64,000 nt of DNA from Malachius bipustulatus (lineage: Eukaryota; Arthropoda; Insecta; Coleoptera; Melyridae). The stretch is from the NCBI GenBank assembly GCA_910589415.1, contig OU342637.1, positions 26,387,162 through 26,451,161 on the forward strand, read 5' to 3'. Below the pieces are notes generated by a model, which was not told the origin of the DNA, did not search any database, and saw nothing but the letters and a program-made list of their open reading frames with translations. Below are positions 19,801 to 30,847 of the stretch, one piece after another (position 1 is the first letter of the stretch; every line of letters starts with the position of its first letter). The position numbers and the translations under genes are program-made.

Positions 19801-20919
19801 TCAATCGTTTGAATCAAATCAATTTAGATTAAGCTTTTATAAGACTTTTATAAGACGTTTCAATGTTGTTATATTTAGGTTTTTTACAACTTAACGTGTA
19901 TTGTTGGTCGCGTAATTGACACAATTTTTTCAAATTACTTCCTTTTACTACTTTTTCGTTATCTTTTTATTTAACCTCTCTCCTAATAATATTTATAGGG
20001 ACATTTGAAATTACAGCCCATTATTAATGATATAAATTGAGACAAATTCACTGTTGCTCTTTCAATTTTTCGGTTCCAGTTTTGAAATCGGGCAACAACG
20101 CGAACAGCCTACGTCTCGTTAAATAATTCCGTTGACCCCCGGTATGCATTATTGAATAGTTTATTCGTGAATAAATAAAAGAAATGATATCGAAGAGTTT
20201 ATGTGCTCATCCGAACCCCGGAGTTTATTTTTCCATCGCATGCGTCTGAGCGTAGCGGGCAACTAAAATCGAATCGAATTTGCAAACAGAATTTGCTTTC
20301 TTAACGTCGCAAAACGACAAGTAAAAGAGGGGATGTTTGAAAATTAAATACACATAAACATAAAACGAAAGCGGTATTAACGTTAAAGCACGGCGGGGTC
20401 TAGAACTCTAGGAATCATTCCGGGAACGTTTTACGAGGGAAAATGAAACAACCCTCGGGATGACACAGAAAACATTCGCTCATCGATTTTTCCCTGCTAA
20501 TTTATATGATATTACCTTTTAAAGTACCGGCACTAGAGCCTTTAACAACAGTAGGGATGAACTTAATGATTATGTCTCAATATAGATATTCTTTATATTA
20601 CACCATTCTTTAATGATACTTTGCAGTATAGCTTTACAGCATGCTATTTTAATAGCTTGGATTAAAATAGGCACTAAGGCAGACAGGCAATAATTTTATT
20701 GAATACAATAATTTATTTCAATATGACGAAATAGTCTCGATTTATTTGGAACTGAGGCTAGGAACATCGAGCATTTCTTGATCGAGTTTTCTCCTTGTTT
20801 GTTATTATAAATTATGGTCTCTTGGATTCTGGAATGTGGTCGTATGGATCGGGAACGTGGCCATTAGGGAACGTCCATTTAGAACGTCACTGTCATTTGT
20901 CATAATACACAAGGTGTTT
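19801..20919. other. No gene seen
   Basis: AT-rich noncoding sequence. A TA-rich dispersed fragment begins after it. Confidence 0.45.
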
Positions 20920-21037
20920 GGAAACTAGACAGCCAAACGTTATGTATAAAATCGTATTTTAAGCATAAAAGAGAGAATAGCTCAAAATCAGGCCTCGTTT
21001 AGGAAATATCTACAAAAATATAAAACTAAGGCCGCAA
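20920..21037 (+). repeat. Single-ended fragment of the 59-kb foldback family
   Basis: AAGGTGTTTGGAAACTAGACAG followed by blocks such as TAAAATCGTATTTTAAGCAT and CAGGCCTCGTTTAGGAAATA matches the repeated unit of the element at 58933-59530. Only one end and one unit are present. Confidence 0.7.
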
Positions 21038-21729
21038 TGAAAAAAGGTCACAGCGCGGAGTTAGTATATAGTTTTTAATGAAATCGTTTTATAATAAGAA
21101 GAAGGCTAGTAAGTGGAATGGGGAGAATACTTTGGAATATGATAAAAAAGAGTTCAGTTAGAAAGTTTAGTACAACTGGAAAGCGTAAAAGAGAAGGGTT
21201 GCGTTTTCATTTTAATTTTAAGGTTATCCAATGTGAATAGATACTGAAAATAATTATCATAAATTATTGTAAAGGTAATTGAGAGTAATACAGTGAATTA
21301 CGTAGGTAACTTGGTAAGTTCATTCCGGCCATTTAAAGTATAATGTCCAGAGATAACAAATCTTGAACCGCGTTGTTAAATGTTTAAACATTTCAGCAGC
21401 AAAATGTCAGAACTTTTATGTAACCGAATGGACTAACTTTTACGAGTTTGACAGTTTCACAAGCTCTAAAATGAAGTAAAGCCTCCGCAACTGTTCTCTG
21501 ATGGCCTAGCCTAGACTAGAGTACCTTGATATAAAATAAATGTAAAGGTATTATCAAAGAATACGAAACGAAATATTAATTTTTTTCTTTCTCTCCGAAC
21601 GCTAGCAAATAGACAAGGAACAGGCTATCTCTCTTCAAATAAGTATATCTGTGCTGGGCTGGTTACTAGCAGATATGTAATATTATAATATTATAAAATA
21701 TACGGTAATTTACTTCTCACAAAATCGAG
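21038..21729. other. No gene seen
   Basis: AT-rich sequence without a supported feature, apart from a short palindromic TATTATAATATTATAA stretch near 21680. Confidence 0.45.
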
Positions 21730-22165
21730 GTATCCTCTCTAAGCAGTAAGTTTTATGACGTCACAGGATCTCTAACGGTCATATTCTCATTCGATCTATA
21801 TGGATAACATTGAATTTAGGAAGTGCGGTGTTGTAATTAGTTTATTTTACGTTATTATTGAATACGCAAGAACTGTTAAACAACGTAGGAAACTATATGT
21901 TAGGATACACAGTAAAAAGATGTCGGCAGATTATTTCTGGAAGATTCCAATTTTCCTCCAGAAAAAATCTCAGTCGCCTTCAGAATCTCTTTCAAGGAAT
22001 CGATTTATTACCTCATTATTTTATCCTGTTCTGATACTTAAAAGGCAATTATTAAACAAGTGATAATACTTCATACAAACTGCCTTGATAAAAGAGCGCA
22101 TGCAGGTATCTACAATTTAATAAACACTTGAAGAAAGATGAGATCCGGTTACGTCATTGCGCCAA
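21730..22165 (+). repeat. Dispersed repeat, copy 2, adjoining the BEL insertion
   Basis: Second copy of the 19365-19800 repeat in the same orientation. The BEL/Pao element is inserted just beyond its right end (22194). The 87-codon open frame at 21800-22063 is not shared with copy 1. Confidence 0.75.
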
Positions 22166-22188
22166 CTTGACGAAAATAAGAACGCATT

Positions 22189-22193
22189 GTATC
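22189..22193. repeat. 5-bp target duplication GTATC (left)
   Basis: GTATC directly precedes the left LTR and recurs at 28195-28199 directly after the right LTR. BEL/Pao integration typically duplicates five bases. Confidence 0.88.
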
Positions 22194-22605
22194 TGTTTGG
22201 GGTTCTTATCACAGGTGCAATTATATTTTTACGACCTGTCTAAGACGCCGGCGGTAGGGTACAGAAAACAGCTTTAGTTCCTGTAATTCCCAATAAACGC
22301 GGATTAATGAATAGTGGCGGTGTAGCGATAAATGCGGGTAAAAGAATTATATATTGATAAGGATAAGAAATAATTAGGAAAAACAAGCGGGTACTTACAG
22401 TTTGGATAACGATAGCGAGCGTGCGGATAGTGCGGAGCGCGGAGCGATATTTTTGCGTGCGACCGTCTCGAAGTCTTAATCTTGAATCTCTTTGGTCACC
22501 TGTAGGTTCTTCCTTCAGGGGTGCGGGGCGAGTATCGATGCGTCGTATTGCACTATGCCGTCCGGACCACAGGCGGGTGTAGGAACGGGAAGTGGGGACG
22601 GAACA
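22194..22605 (-). repeat. BEL 3' LTR
   Basis: 412 bp with termini TG...CA (element sense TGTTCC...CAAACA). It matches the LTR at 27783-28194 throughout, except one substitution near 22578 (T here, A there). Confidence 0.95.
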
Positions 22606-22617
22606 TTACCGCCCACC
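22606..22617 (-). promoter_or_regulatory. Polypurine tract of the BEL element
   Basis: In element sense, GGTGGGCGGTAA immediately precedes the 3' LTR, in the position and composition expected of the plus-strand primer. Confidence 0.7.
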
Positions 22618-22811
22618 AAAATTACAATGTAATTTTCCGAAAAAAGTGAAAGCGAATTTGCGAATTTGAAAAATTACTATTAAAATAAAGATTTACTTTG
22701 CAGCACTTGCGTAGCGAATAATAAGCGAAGAATGTGAATTAAATGTGAATTTCTTAAAACTTAACAGCAGTTGCGATATTTACAAATTATAAATTGATAA
22801 GAGGCTGCTCA

Positions 22812-25800
22812 TTACTGACAGGGTAATGGGCAGAGCTTGACTAAGGGTCTTCTTAGAACCTTGTCGGCGAGTTTGTGTTTCTGCGGAAGTAGATCAGGAT
22901 GCTTGGCTTCCGTAGACAAAGGGGAATGAACCAAACGACCACCTGCTCGAAATATCCTGTCAGCGTCAATGAAAGGCGAGAATTTCTGTAAATATTTTGG
23001 GCACAACTGTCCCTTGCGTATCTGAGCAGTTTCAGATTTGAAATATGAGGACTGAACGTCCTTGACCCTGACCATTAAGGCTTGGTGTAAATCAGCATCA
23101 GTTAAAGTGAGTGACTTTCGATCGTGCCCTCGAGCGTTCTGGACAAATCGAAAACAATATGCCAGGATGCGTTGTATTTTTAGTAGCGAAGAATGTTGAA
23201 GAAGTAAACGATCTACAATAGAAGTACTTACTTCAGCGAGTAAAGAAACGACCTCGCCCTCAGGCAGAGAGTCAGCGGAAATAGCGGAAACGAGAAGATC
23301 TTCAGGCCACATGGATGGCGGTTCTTTAAGCCAGGGAGGCCCCGCCCACCAAAGGGAACATGACAACAACTGCTCTGGCGAAAGACCTCGAGAAGCGGGA
23401 TCAGCGGGATTGTCAGCTGACCTGACATGCCGCCAACAATCGGGAGGAATCGTGTCTTGTATGTGGGCAACCCGATTGGCCACAAAGGTCTTCCACCGAT
23501 GCGGTGAGGACTTTATCCAGGACAAAGCGACCGTGGAATCACTCCAGGCAATTACTTTATTGAAAACCAAGTGGTTGCGAAACGTATCGAGAACAAATGA
23601 CACTAGATCTGCCAGTAACACGGCTGCGCACAGTTCCAAACGAGGAATAGATATTCGTTTCAAAGGAGCGACCTTGGATTTGGCCATCACTAAAGATACA
23701 GAAATGCGTTGTTGATCATCACGAAAGCGGAAGTAAATTACTGAAGCATAGCCGGCTTCAGAGGCGTCGCAGAATGCGTGCAGTTGACACTCGACGAAAG
23801 ATTGCGGTTTAAGACATCGATTTATCTTTACGTGAGACAGCTGCGATAAAGAGGCCTTATAGTTCTGCCATTGAGAACATATTTCAGCCGGCGGTAATTC
23901 ATCCCAGCCCAATGCCAAAGACCATAGGCGCTGGATGAGATGTTTAGCGAAGAATGTTAAAGGTGACAGAAACCCCAGAGGATCATAGATACGGGCAACT
24001 TCCGATAAAATAGACCTCTTGGAGCACTGTGTGTGGACCGCGTTGACATGAAAGGTGAAAACGTCCGGATTGGACTGCCACTGGAGGCCAAGAATTTTAA
24101 AAATCATTTCTGCGTCTGGATCAAAATTAGACGAACTGGTCTGACGATGATCCTCAGGAATACCATCCAACACAGCTGCGTGATTAGACGCCCACTTACG
24201 GAGTTCAAAGCCACCTGAACTCAATAACTGGACAATCTCGTCCCTAAGTTTTATGGCGGAAGCGATGTCATCGGCACCCAATGCCAAATCGTCCACGTAA
24301 AGACTATTATTAATGGCACGAGAGGCTAGCGGGAATTGATTTTGACCTTCTTTTGCTAATTGTAGCAAACAGCGAATCGCCAAGTAAGGACTACTTGACA
24401 CCCCATAGGTGACGGTATTCAAGGAATAAGTCTCGACGGGGTCCTGCGGCGAAAATCTCCAGCGAATCATTTGAAATACGCGATGAGGCGGAGAGACTAA
24501 AATTTGTCTATACATTTGGCGGATGTCGCATGTAAAAACATAGTTGTACAAGCGAAAGCGTAAGAGTATAACTGAAATATCTGATTGAAGCTTGCTTCCA
24601 GTGAGCAAACATGCGTTCAATGAAGTTCCGTTTTCGGCGTTGGCAGACGCGTCGAAAACTACGCGTATCTTTGCGGTGCTGCCTTCTGTTTTTAGAACGC
24701 AGTGATGCGGGATAAAATAGCAGTTATCAGGCGGCGGTGGAGTAGAAAGCTTAGTCATGTGACCAGCATCTAAGTAGTCGCGCATAAAGTTGTGATAAAG
24801 ATCACGTACCGAAGGTTGCTTCGATAGTCGACGTTCAAGTGCCAATAATCGGCGATCGGCCATTTTGAGTGACCCAGGAAACGACGGCGGCGACGACTTA
24901 GACTCCTTAAAGGGGAGACAGACTCCGAAATGACCAGAGGGCGCACGGTAGTGCGTATTTGTGAAATGATCCTCCACCTGTTTATCTTCAGGCGACAGGA
25001 TTGAGCGATTGGGGATATCCTCCAACTTCCAGAATTCTCTCAACGTGTCGTTAAGACAAGATTCGGTCGAGACAAAAAAAGAATGCACCTTATGCGTTGT
25101 GCTGGAAGAAGTGGGACCTAAAAGTATCCAACCAAAGATTGTGTTCATAGCAGCAGGTCTCGTACCATCGCCAGATATGACACCCTCTTTGACTATGCGG
25201 GAAAAGACTTCAGCCCCGAGGAGCATATCCACGGGACCAGGAGAATGCCACAAGGGATCAGCGAGTTTCAAGTTTTCGAAACAATGAATATTGGAAAGCG
25301 GACTAGTCGGTAACTCCGAGCAGATAGAGGGTAACACCATGGCAGCGACACCCAAATTAGTAGAAGATCCATCCGGACGGATTGAACAATTTACATATCC
25401 GTGCGCAGAGGATATAGCGGAATGACCCACTCCAGTTATGGACGATGAAGATGGAATGAGTTCAAGAGCGAGACGCTTACGACATCGTTCTGTCATGAAG
25501 CTAGTTTGACTGCCCGAATCACAGAGGGCTCGAACAGATTGGTAATTTCCCCACTTATCACGGACCTGGAACCGCACCGTGGCCAGTAATATCGATTGAG
25601 GAGTACCTAAAGCTTCGCCAATGGAAGACATGGCAAGTGGTGGCGAAGAATGCGTAGTAGAAGAATTTGTTGCGGAAGACTCATTTGGAGTTTGAACTTC
25701 TTTGTTAGAAATTCTGTCGTCATTTTCCTTAAAGAAATGCAGTAAAGTGTGGTGCTTACTTGAGCAATGTCTACATGTGGATGTTGAGCGACAAGAGGAG

Positions 25801-27017
25801 AACGAATGCACCGAACTCAGGCAGTTCGTGCATAGGTTAGCGGATTTGACAAATGTAAATCTATTATGAGGAGATAATCCTAAAAATGCGGTACACCTTT
25901 GAAGTGTGTGCGAATTGGAGCGACAATGCGAACAATAAATAAACTGAGCGGCGTTGGGAGACTCGCGAGTGGTAGACACCATCATCACGTGAGGACTACG
26001 TCTGTCCTCAGTGCGCCAGTTCACCTTCCCTTTATTGGAATGTGATGGCTGTTGCTTGAAAGAAGATGTGGCTGGAGTACTCAAGGCATGTGTCTCCAGT
26101 GCTCGACACTGATTGGTCAAGAAAGTAAAAAGATCCTCATAAAGAAGGAAGTCTTCTTGAGCGAATTTTAATTCAAATCGCTTGCGAGTCGAGTCATCGG
26201 TCTTCTGAAGAAGCCAATTTAGCATAGTGAAATTCCACAAATCAACTTGCGGGAATTTCTGGAGCGCGGCGGTATTCTCGGTAAAAGAATTGAGAAGATC
26301 TCTCATGGAGTGCGTTGAGTCTGGACGACACTTGGGCGCATTAGCAATAGCATTCCAATAATAGGTAGCTAAGATTCTGTCATTCTGATAGCGATCAATC
26401 AAAGTACGATAAGCGATGACATAATTTTCTTCGGTTAAAGGCAAGTGACGAACGAGATCCAGAGGTTCCTTTGACAGCGTAGAAATTAGATATTGGAATT
26501 TATCTATTGAGGATAAATCGGAATTATTATGGATAAGCGAGTTAAAAATGTCATAAAAAGAATGCCATAATTTGAGGTCTCCATCAAAACGGGGAAGATC
26601 AATTTTAGGAAGACGCACATTGCATCGAGTTCCACCCACTGACTCTAGCGACCCATTCGAACCTCGCCCATCTGGCAAGACAGCGTCAGGTTTCCCAACC
26701 AGGGAGTCAGAATCCTTAACCTTAGGTTCTGATTGCGATAGACGTAACTGAATACCTTTAATTCCATAATATACCCCATCAATTTGAGAGATTTGATCGC
26801 AGAACAATTTCCACTGATCTGATGTTTCATCAACTAGCGTGTCTGTAATGACTAAATGAAACCCCCTGTATAGACTTTCTGCTGAGTCTAAAGCTGCGAG
26901 AAATTTAAATTTTTCGTCAACAGCTGTACCTGCATTCGAACCTAAATCTAAAATCGACTGTAGCCTAGACAACATAATTTTGCCGGTAGACAAAGCCTTT
27001 TCCATTGTGAGAGACAT
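22812..27017 (-). CDS. BEL/Pao Gag-protease-RT-RNase H polyprotein, integrase deleted
   Basis: An intact ORF of 1,401 residues. In order: a Gag domain of the DUF1759 type (LPKIDLPRFDGDLKLWHSFY, about residues 133-265); zinc knuckles CSHCRSNSHTLQRC, CTNCLSSVHSFSSC and CRHCSSKHHT (about 360-420); aspartic protease ALCDSGSQTSF (about 500); RT with TCDIRQMYRQI (about 830) and YVDD (907-910, at 24288-24299); and RNase H with HAFCDASEAGYAS (about 1080) and a C-terminal SADNPADPASRG (about 1200). The GGRL-HP-LLP block that precedes integrase is at about 1365-1385. It joins directly to RRPLVKLCPLP and the stop, which resembles the extreme C-terminus of BEL Pol. Family members normally have several hundred further residues of integrase between these blocks, so an in-frame internal deletion is inferred. 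The start at 27017 is the first Met after a 765-bp leader. Confidence 0.95.
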   Translation of the reverse strand: MSLTMEKALSTGKIMLSRLQSILDLGSNAGTAVDEKFKFLAALDSAESLYRGFHLVITDTLVDETSDQWKLFCDQISQIDGVYYGIKGIQLRLSQSEPKVKDSDSLVGKPDAVLPDGRGSNGSLESVGGTRCNVRLPKIDLPRFDGDLKLWHSFYDIFNSLIHNNSDLSSIDKFQYLISTLSKEPLDLVRHLPLTEENYVIAYRTLIDRYQNDRILATYYWNAIANAPKCRPDSTHSMRDLLNSFTENTAALQKFPQVDLWNFTMLNWLLQKTDDSTRKRFELKFAQEDFLLYEDLFTFLTNQCRALETHALSTPATSSFKQQPSHSNKGKVNWRTEDRRSPHVMMVSTTRESPNAAQFIYCSHCRSNSHTLQRCTAFLGLSPHNRFTFVKSANLCTNCLSSVHSFSSCRSTSTCRHCSSKHHTLLHFFKENDDRISNKEVQTPNESSATNSSTTHSSPPLAMSSIGEALGTPQSILLATVRFQVRDKWGNYQSVRALCDSGSQTSFMTERCRKRLALELIPSSSSITGVGHSAISSAHGYVNCSIRPDGSSTNLGVAAMVLPSICSELPTSPLSNIHCFENLKLADPLWHSPGPVDMLLGAEVFSRIVKEGVISGDGTRPAAMNTIFGWILLGPTSSSTTHKVHSFFVSTESCLNDTLREFWKLEDIPNRSILSPEDKQVEDHFTNTHYRAPSGHFGVCLPFKESKSSPPSFPGSLKMADRRLLALERRLSKQPSVRDLYHNFMRDYLDAGHMTKLSTPPPPDNCYFIPHHCVLKTEGSTAKIRVVFDASANAENGTSLNACLLTGSKLQSDISVILLRFRLYNYVFTCDIRQMYRQILVSPPHRVFQMIRWRFSPQDPVETYSLNTVTYGVSSSPYLAIRCLLQLAKEGQNQFPLASRAINNSLYVDDLALGADDIASAIKLRDEIVQLLSSGGFELRKWASNHAAVLDGIPEDHRQTSSSNFDPDAEMIFKILGLQWQSNPDVFTFHVNAVHTQCSKRSILSEVARIYDPLGFLSPLTFFAKHLIQRLWSLALGWDELPPAEICSQWQNYKASLSQLSHVKINRCLKPQSFVECQLHAFCDASEAGYASVIYFRFRDDQQRISVSLVMAKSKVAPLKRISIPRLELCAAVLLADLVSFVLDTFRNHLVFNKVIAWSDSTVALSWIKSSPHRWKTFVANRVAHIQDTIPPDCWRHVRSADNPADPASRGLSPEQLLSCSLWWAGPPWLKEPPSMWPEDLLVSAISADSLPEGEVVSLLAEVSTSIVDRLLLQHSSLLKIQRILAYCFRFVQNARGHDRKSLTLTDADLHQALMVRVKDVQSSYFKSETAQIRKGQLCPKYLQKFSPFIDADRIFRAGGRLVHSPLSTEAKHPDLLPQKHKLADKVLRRPLVKLCPLPCQ

Positions 27018-27764
27018 AGCGAATTAGCGAATTAATAAAAGTTAAATTTTCTCAATTGAAAATGCGAGTTAAAGAAGGATGATGCGTAATAATAAAATTA
27101 TTCTTCTCTGAAACTTGTAGGTATATAAGTATATACCTACCGACACCAACACCAACTCAGCTTGAAAATAATCAATAATTTTCAAACCAGTACCACCTCG
27201 ACGTAGGTATATTATTTCCGGACACCGGGATTAGTAAAATTGTTAAAAGTTGCCTGCACCTACAAGGTGCAAACACAGCAGCGAGAAATCGAGAATAAAG
27301 CGTAGTGGTGTGAGGTGAGACGAGGACGGGTTTTTATTACCCCAAGGCAGACTACACTTTTCAAGCAAGGGGTGTGGGTACAAAATATTCACCAAATATT
27401 TTTCAGCAATACGTATAGGTACCTAATTAATTAATATCGATCGAATAGTTATTACCTACATGCGGTAATTATTTTCTAGAATGCAATATTCTAAACACAA
27501 TTACAATTAAAGAACGATGAAATTTACAAATTTGTAGCAAGTTAACAAATGCTGTAATTTCGCGATGAAGTTATTTAATTAATAACTTCGTGACTTCGAA
27601 AAAATGAAAAACAAGTATCTATAGCTTATTTTTGCGAATAACAAGTGCGGAAAGTAAATAATCAATGCAAAGTAACTTATTGCATTGAAATTTCGACAAA
27701 GTGAAATGCGAATGATTTTTTTTGAAATGTGATTAATTGATCTGATTTCAATTAATTACTTAAA
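27018..27764 (-). other. BEL 5' leader
   Basis: AT-rich noncoding sequence between the primer binding site and the ORF, expected to hold packaging signals. I see no coding frame. Confidence 0.7.
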
Positions 27765-27781
27765 TCCGGCTCGAAGGACCA
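27765..27781 (-). promoter_or_regulatory. Primer binding site, tRNA-Tyr type
   Basis: On the plus strand the sequence TCCGGCTCGAAGGACCA is the 3' end of eukaryotic tRNA-Tyr including the CCA. It sits one base from the 5' LTR, so tRNA-Tyr is the likely primer of reverse transcription. Identified from remembered tRNA sequence. Confidence 0.85.
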
Positions 27782-27782
27782 A

Positions 27783-28194
27783 TGTTTGGGGTTCTTATCA
27801 CAGGTGCAATTATATTTTTACGACCTGTCTAAGACGCCGGCGGTAGGGTACAGAAAACAGCTTTAGTTCCTGTAATTCCCAATAAACGCGGATTAATGAA
27901 TAGTGGCGGTGTAGCGATAAATGCGGGTAAAAGAATTATATATTGATAAGGATAAGAAATAATTAGGAAAAACAAGCGGGTACTTACAGTTTGGATAACG
28001 ATAGCGAGCGTGCGGATAGTGCGGAGCGCGGAGCGATATTTTTGCGTGCGACCGTCTCGAAGTCTTAATCTTGAATCTCTTTGGTCACCTGTAGGTTCTT
28101 CCTTCAGGGGTGCGGGGCGAGTATCGATGCGTCGTATTGCACTATGCCGTCCGGACCACAGGCGGGAGTAGGAACGGGAAGTGGGGACGGAACA
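27783..28194 (-). repeat. BEL 5' LTR
   Basis: 412 bp, practically identical to 22194-22605. In element sense it includes CTGTAAGTACC, a possible splice donor, downstream of a GC-rich stretch. Confidence 0.95.
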
Positions 28195-28199
28195 GTATC
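28195..28199. repeat. 5-bp target duplication GTATC (right)
   Basis: Exact copy of 22189-22193, just outside the right LTR. Confidence 0.88.
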
Positions 28200-28959
28200 A
28201 TTATCTCTTTATGTCATTGTATCATGAGTTATCCACAAACTTCTTTACCTTTTTATTACTGATTCTTCAATAAACAATAATAAGTATTAGATAAACCTGG
28301 ATGGTTTTACTTGTGCACGTCTATCGATCTATTTTTTCAGAGCTAATATAACAGTGCATCATCCAACTTTGATGCAAGAACGTAAAAAGAGACGTCCAAG
28401 AAAATTACATTAATCTACCTTAGGTACTCTAATACAATAAGAACCTGTCAATATCCAGGCACTCTAGAGCAGACTATTTTAAACAAAATACACAAGAAGC
28501 ATCTTACTATTTTCTTGAGTTACTCAATAACTTTATAAAACGCTTCTTTAAATTTTCAAGAAATCAACTTGAGAACTTAAGAAATTCGTTGTCTAAAGTG
28601 TAAACAGACGATATTAAATTATTATTAAGAATGTTCTCAACTGAGTGGTTATTCTTTAGTCTGACAGTTCTGACAGCTTTGACAAGCTCGCTTTATTTGT
28701 CCACGTCTTTTTACTTTAAGCTACAATAACCGTACTAACCTTACTTGGATCTCTTGAAGACAGTTATATCTTTCATTTGCAATTTTCAAATCCAACTCAC
28801 CTGCAAAAAAATTATTAGATTAAAATCGGTTAAAATTAATCCAAATATCTTATTATTTATACAACAAATACAATAAAATAGGTCTAGGTTTGTTTCTAAG
28901 CAGATATATTAAAGAGATCCCCTTAGTCCCCTTAGAAAATAACATAAGCTGTCGTAGTT
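28200..28959. other. No gene seen
   Basis: AT-rich sequence with no supported coding or repeat feature. Confidence 0.45.
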
Positions 28960-29290
28960 CGTCTAGTAACGCGCAGTACGTCACGTGCGGGGGAGCTGCT
29001 GAAAGGTGTTTGACTAATTGAAACAGCGCATTAATGAACAAATTACACATATTATTGCATGTTTTACGTAAATATGACTTAAAATCATTACTTTAACAAT
29101 ATAAAATAATTTAAGTAATTCAAATAAATTTCAAGCAGGTTAAACATAATTCGTAGAATATCGTAGAGTTGGTCCCCCGCACGTGACGTCATATCTACAA
29201 ACAGGATGCGCACGACCTCACCTTTATTTTTATACGATTATATTTATACCTAGTAATGCGCATTACGTCACGTGCGATATAGAGGCACCA
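28960..29290. repeat. Three copies of an E-box/CRE motif, TACGTCACGTGCG
   Basis: TACGTCACGTGCGGGGGA (about 28979) is mirrored by TCCCCCGCACGTGACGTCAT (about 29172). A third copy in direct orientation, TTACGTCACGTGCG (about 29263), carries matching upstream bases CTAGTAA-GCGCA. Each copy includes CACGTG, and one also includes TGACGTCA. This may be the ends of a small dispersed repeat or a clustered factor site. Confidence 0.5.
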
Positions 29291-30847
29291 TCGGACTATA
29301 TTTTTCACAGAATTCGGGTGGTGCAATTTCTCTTTGTTTTCAGATCAAGATATTGACCATCAACTGACCGTCCAGTTTAATAGGTTCATCCATACAACCA
29401 GAGATGATAAGATTATGTTTTTACAGGTTTGGTTTTTCAAAAGGGAAATTATGCTACGTGGGAGGAAGCTTGTAATATTAAAAAAAAATTGGGTTCATCA
29501 TTATGCGCCCAATTACTCTGCAGGCAACGGAGGTGATGTCGGGATGAGCTAGTCTTTTTGAAAAGGCACACTGATCTAAGGAAGTAATATTCAAAATAAT
29601 TGCAGCAACAGGAATTTCTGCAGAGGCAAAAGGGGTAAAATGATGGCAACCTCGATGTATATTTTATGAAGTTACAGGTGAATATCAGTAAAATGATCTT
29701 TTTTTATAGTCTAGATAATTCTACCAAATTAACAGCCAAAATCATTGATGGACTGCTGCATTGAGATAATAATTGTACTTAATAAAAGAAAACACTACAA
29801 ACTCAAGTTGTTATTTTTGTTCTTATAACCCAAAAACAAACAAAAAAGTGGCTCCAATTAAAATAGCAAAGCAGACTTGATACAAATTTTAAAACGTACA
29901 ATTTCCGAAAACCTCATGAGTAAAATCTCGGAGTGTTATTCCAAATATGTCAGGGATAATAAACCTAAGGGTAGGAAAGCAATATTTAATTAAAACCTTA
30001 CACAAAGAAACAATTATAAACTTCTGTTTACCTTTTAATTATTCCCAGTTTGTTTAAGTGGAAAGAATTTAGTTTTAAAAAATGAGATAATTCTCCTTCA
30101 CGCATCAGTGCACTTTTATTTGAGTTTTATTGTAATTATCATTTAAGTCCTCGAATTAGAAGTTCATGTTTAAATTTAAAATTCATGAGGGACGAAGATC
30201 TATAAAATTGTTTGTTCTTCGCCTAATTTTAAAGCAGTTGTGTTTTACTTTACCATTTTTCTTCGGCCGGAGGCTGCACGTAACTTATAATAGCTGGGAA
30301 TTAACACATTTTAATGTAACGAAAATAATTGCTGCCGGGATTCATGAAAGTGAGTAAGAATCCGTCCGGGGAGTTTATAAATGTGTTCCTTAACCTTTTG
30401 GAAGTTTTCCAAGAGTCGAGATGTCAGCGTTCGATGACATTGGAGATCTGCCTTCTGAATTTCACGTCCGCGCTGTACCAGTAGTAAAGTATCATATTAT
30501 AAACAGTTTGCGCAATAGGGCGTTTGCCAAAGTTCCGTCACTCGGTCGCTACTTTTGAATTATTCAACCACTAAATGACTCCTTACTGCTTTTGGCCTAC
30601 AGTTTTAGACAGTAACATATGTTTTTTAGGAGCGCTAAATCTACAACGCTCTTGAATAATCACGTCATATCTTCAAAAGAATATAGGAAAACCATTCCTT
30701 ACATTTTACCATATCTTCCGTCTTGGGATTTTTTAACTTGTACCGCTGATAAGTTGTATACCATTGACAAACAGTTTTTTCTAAGAAGAAAAAAAGAAAA
30801 TATATTGCCCCATAGGAGGTGCAGAGTGCGTGAACAGGTACTTATAA
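29291..30847. other. No gene seen
   Basis: AT-rich noncoding stretch. Short open frames such as 30166-30357 and 30619-30909 carry no recognisable domain, and the latter runs into the foldback element that starts at 30848. Confidence 0.45.

Larger units (their letters stand above)
22194..28194 (-). mobile_element. BEL/Pao LTR retrotransposon lacking integrase
   Basis: A 6,001-bp element, minus-strand orientation, with two 412-bp LTRs, a tRNA-Tyr primer binding site, a purine tract and a GTATC target duplication. The single ORF carries Gag, protease, RT and RNase H but no integrase. The LTRs differ at only one position I can find, so insertion was recent. The element is probably non-autonomous and mobilised in trans. 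Confidence 0.95.
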
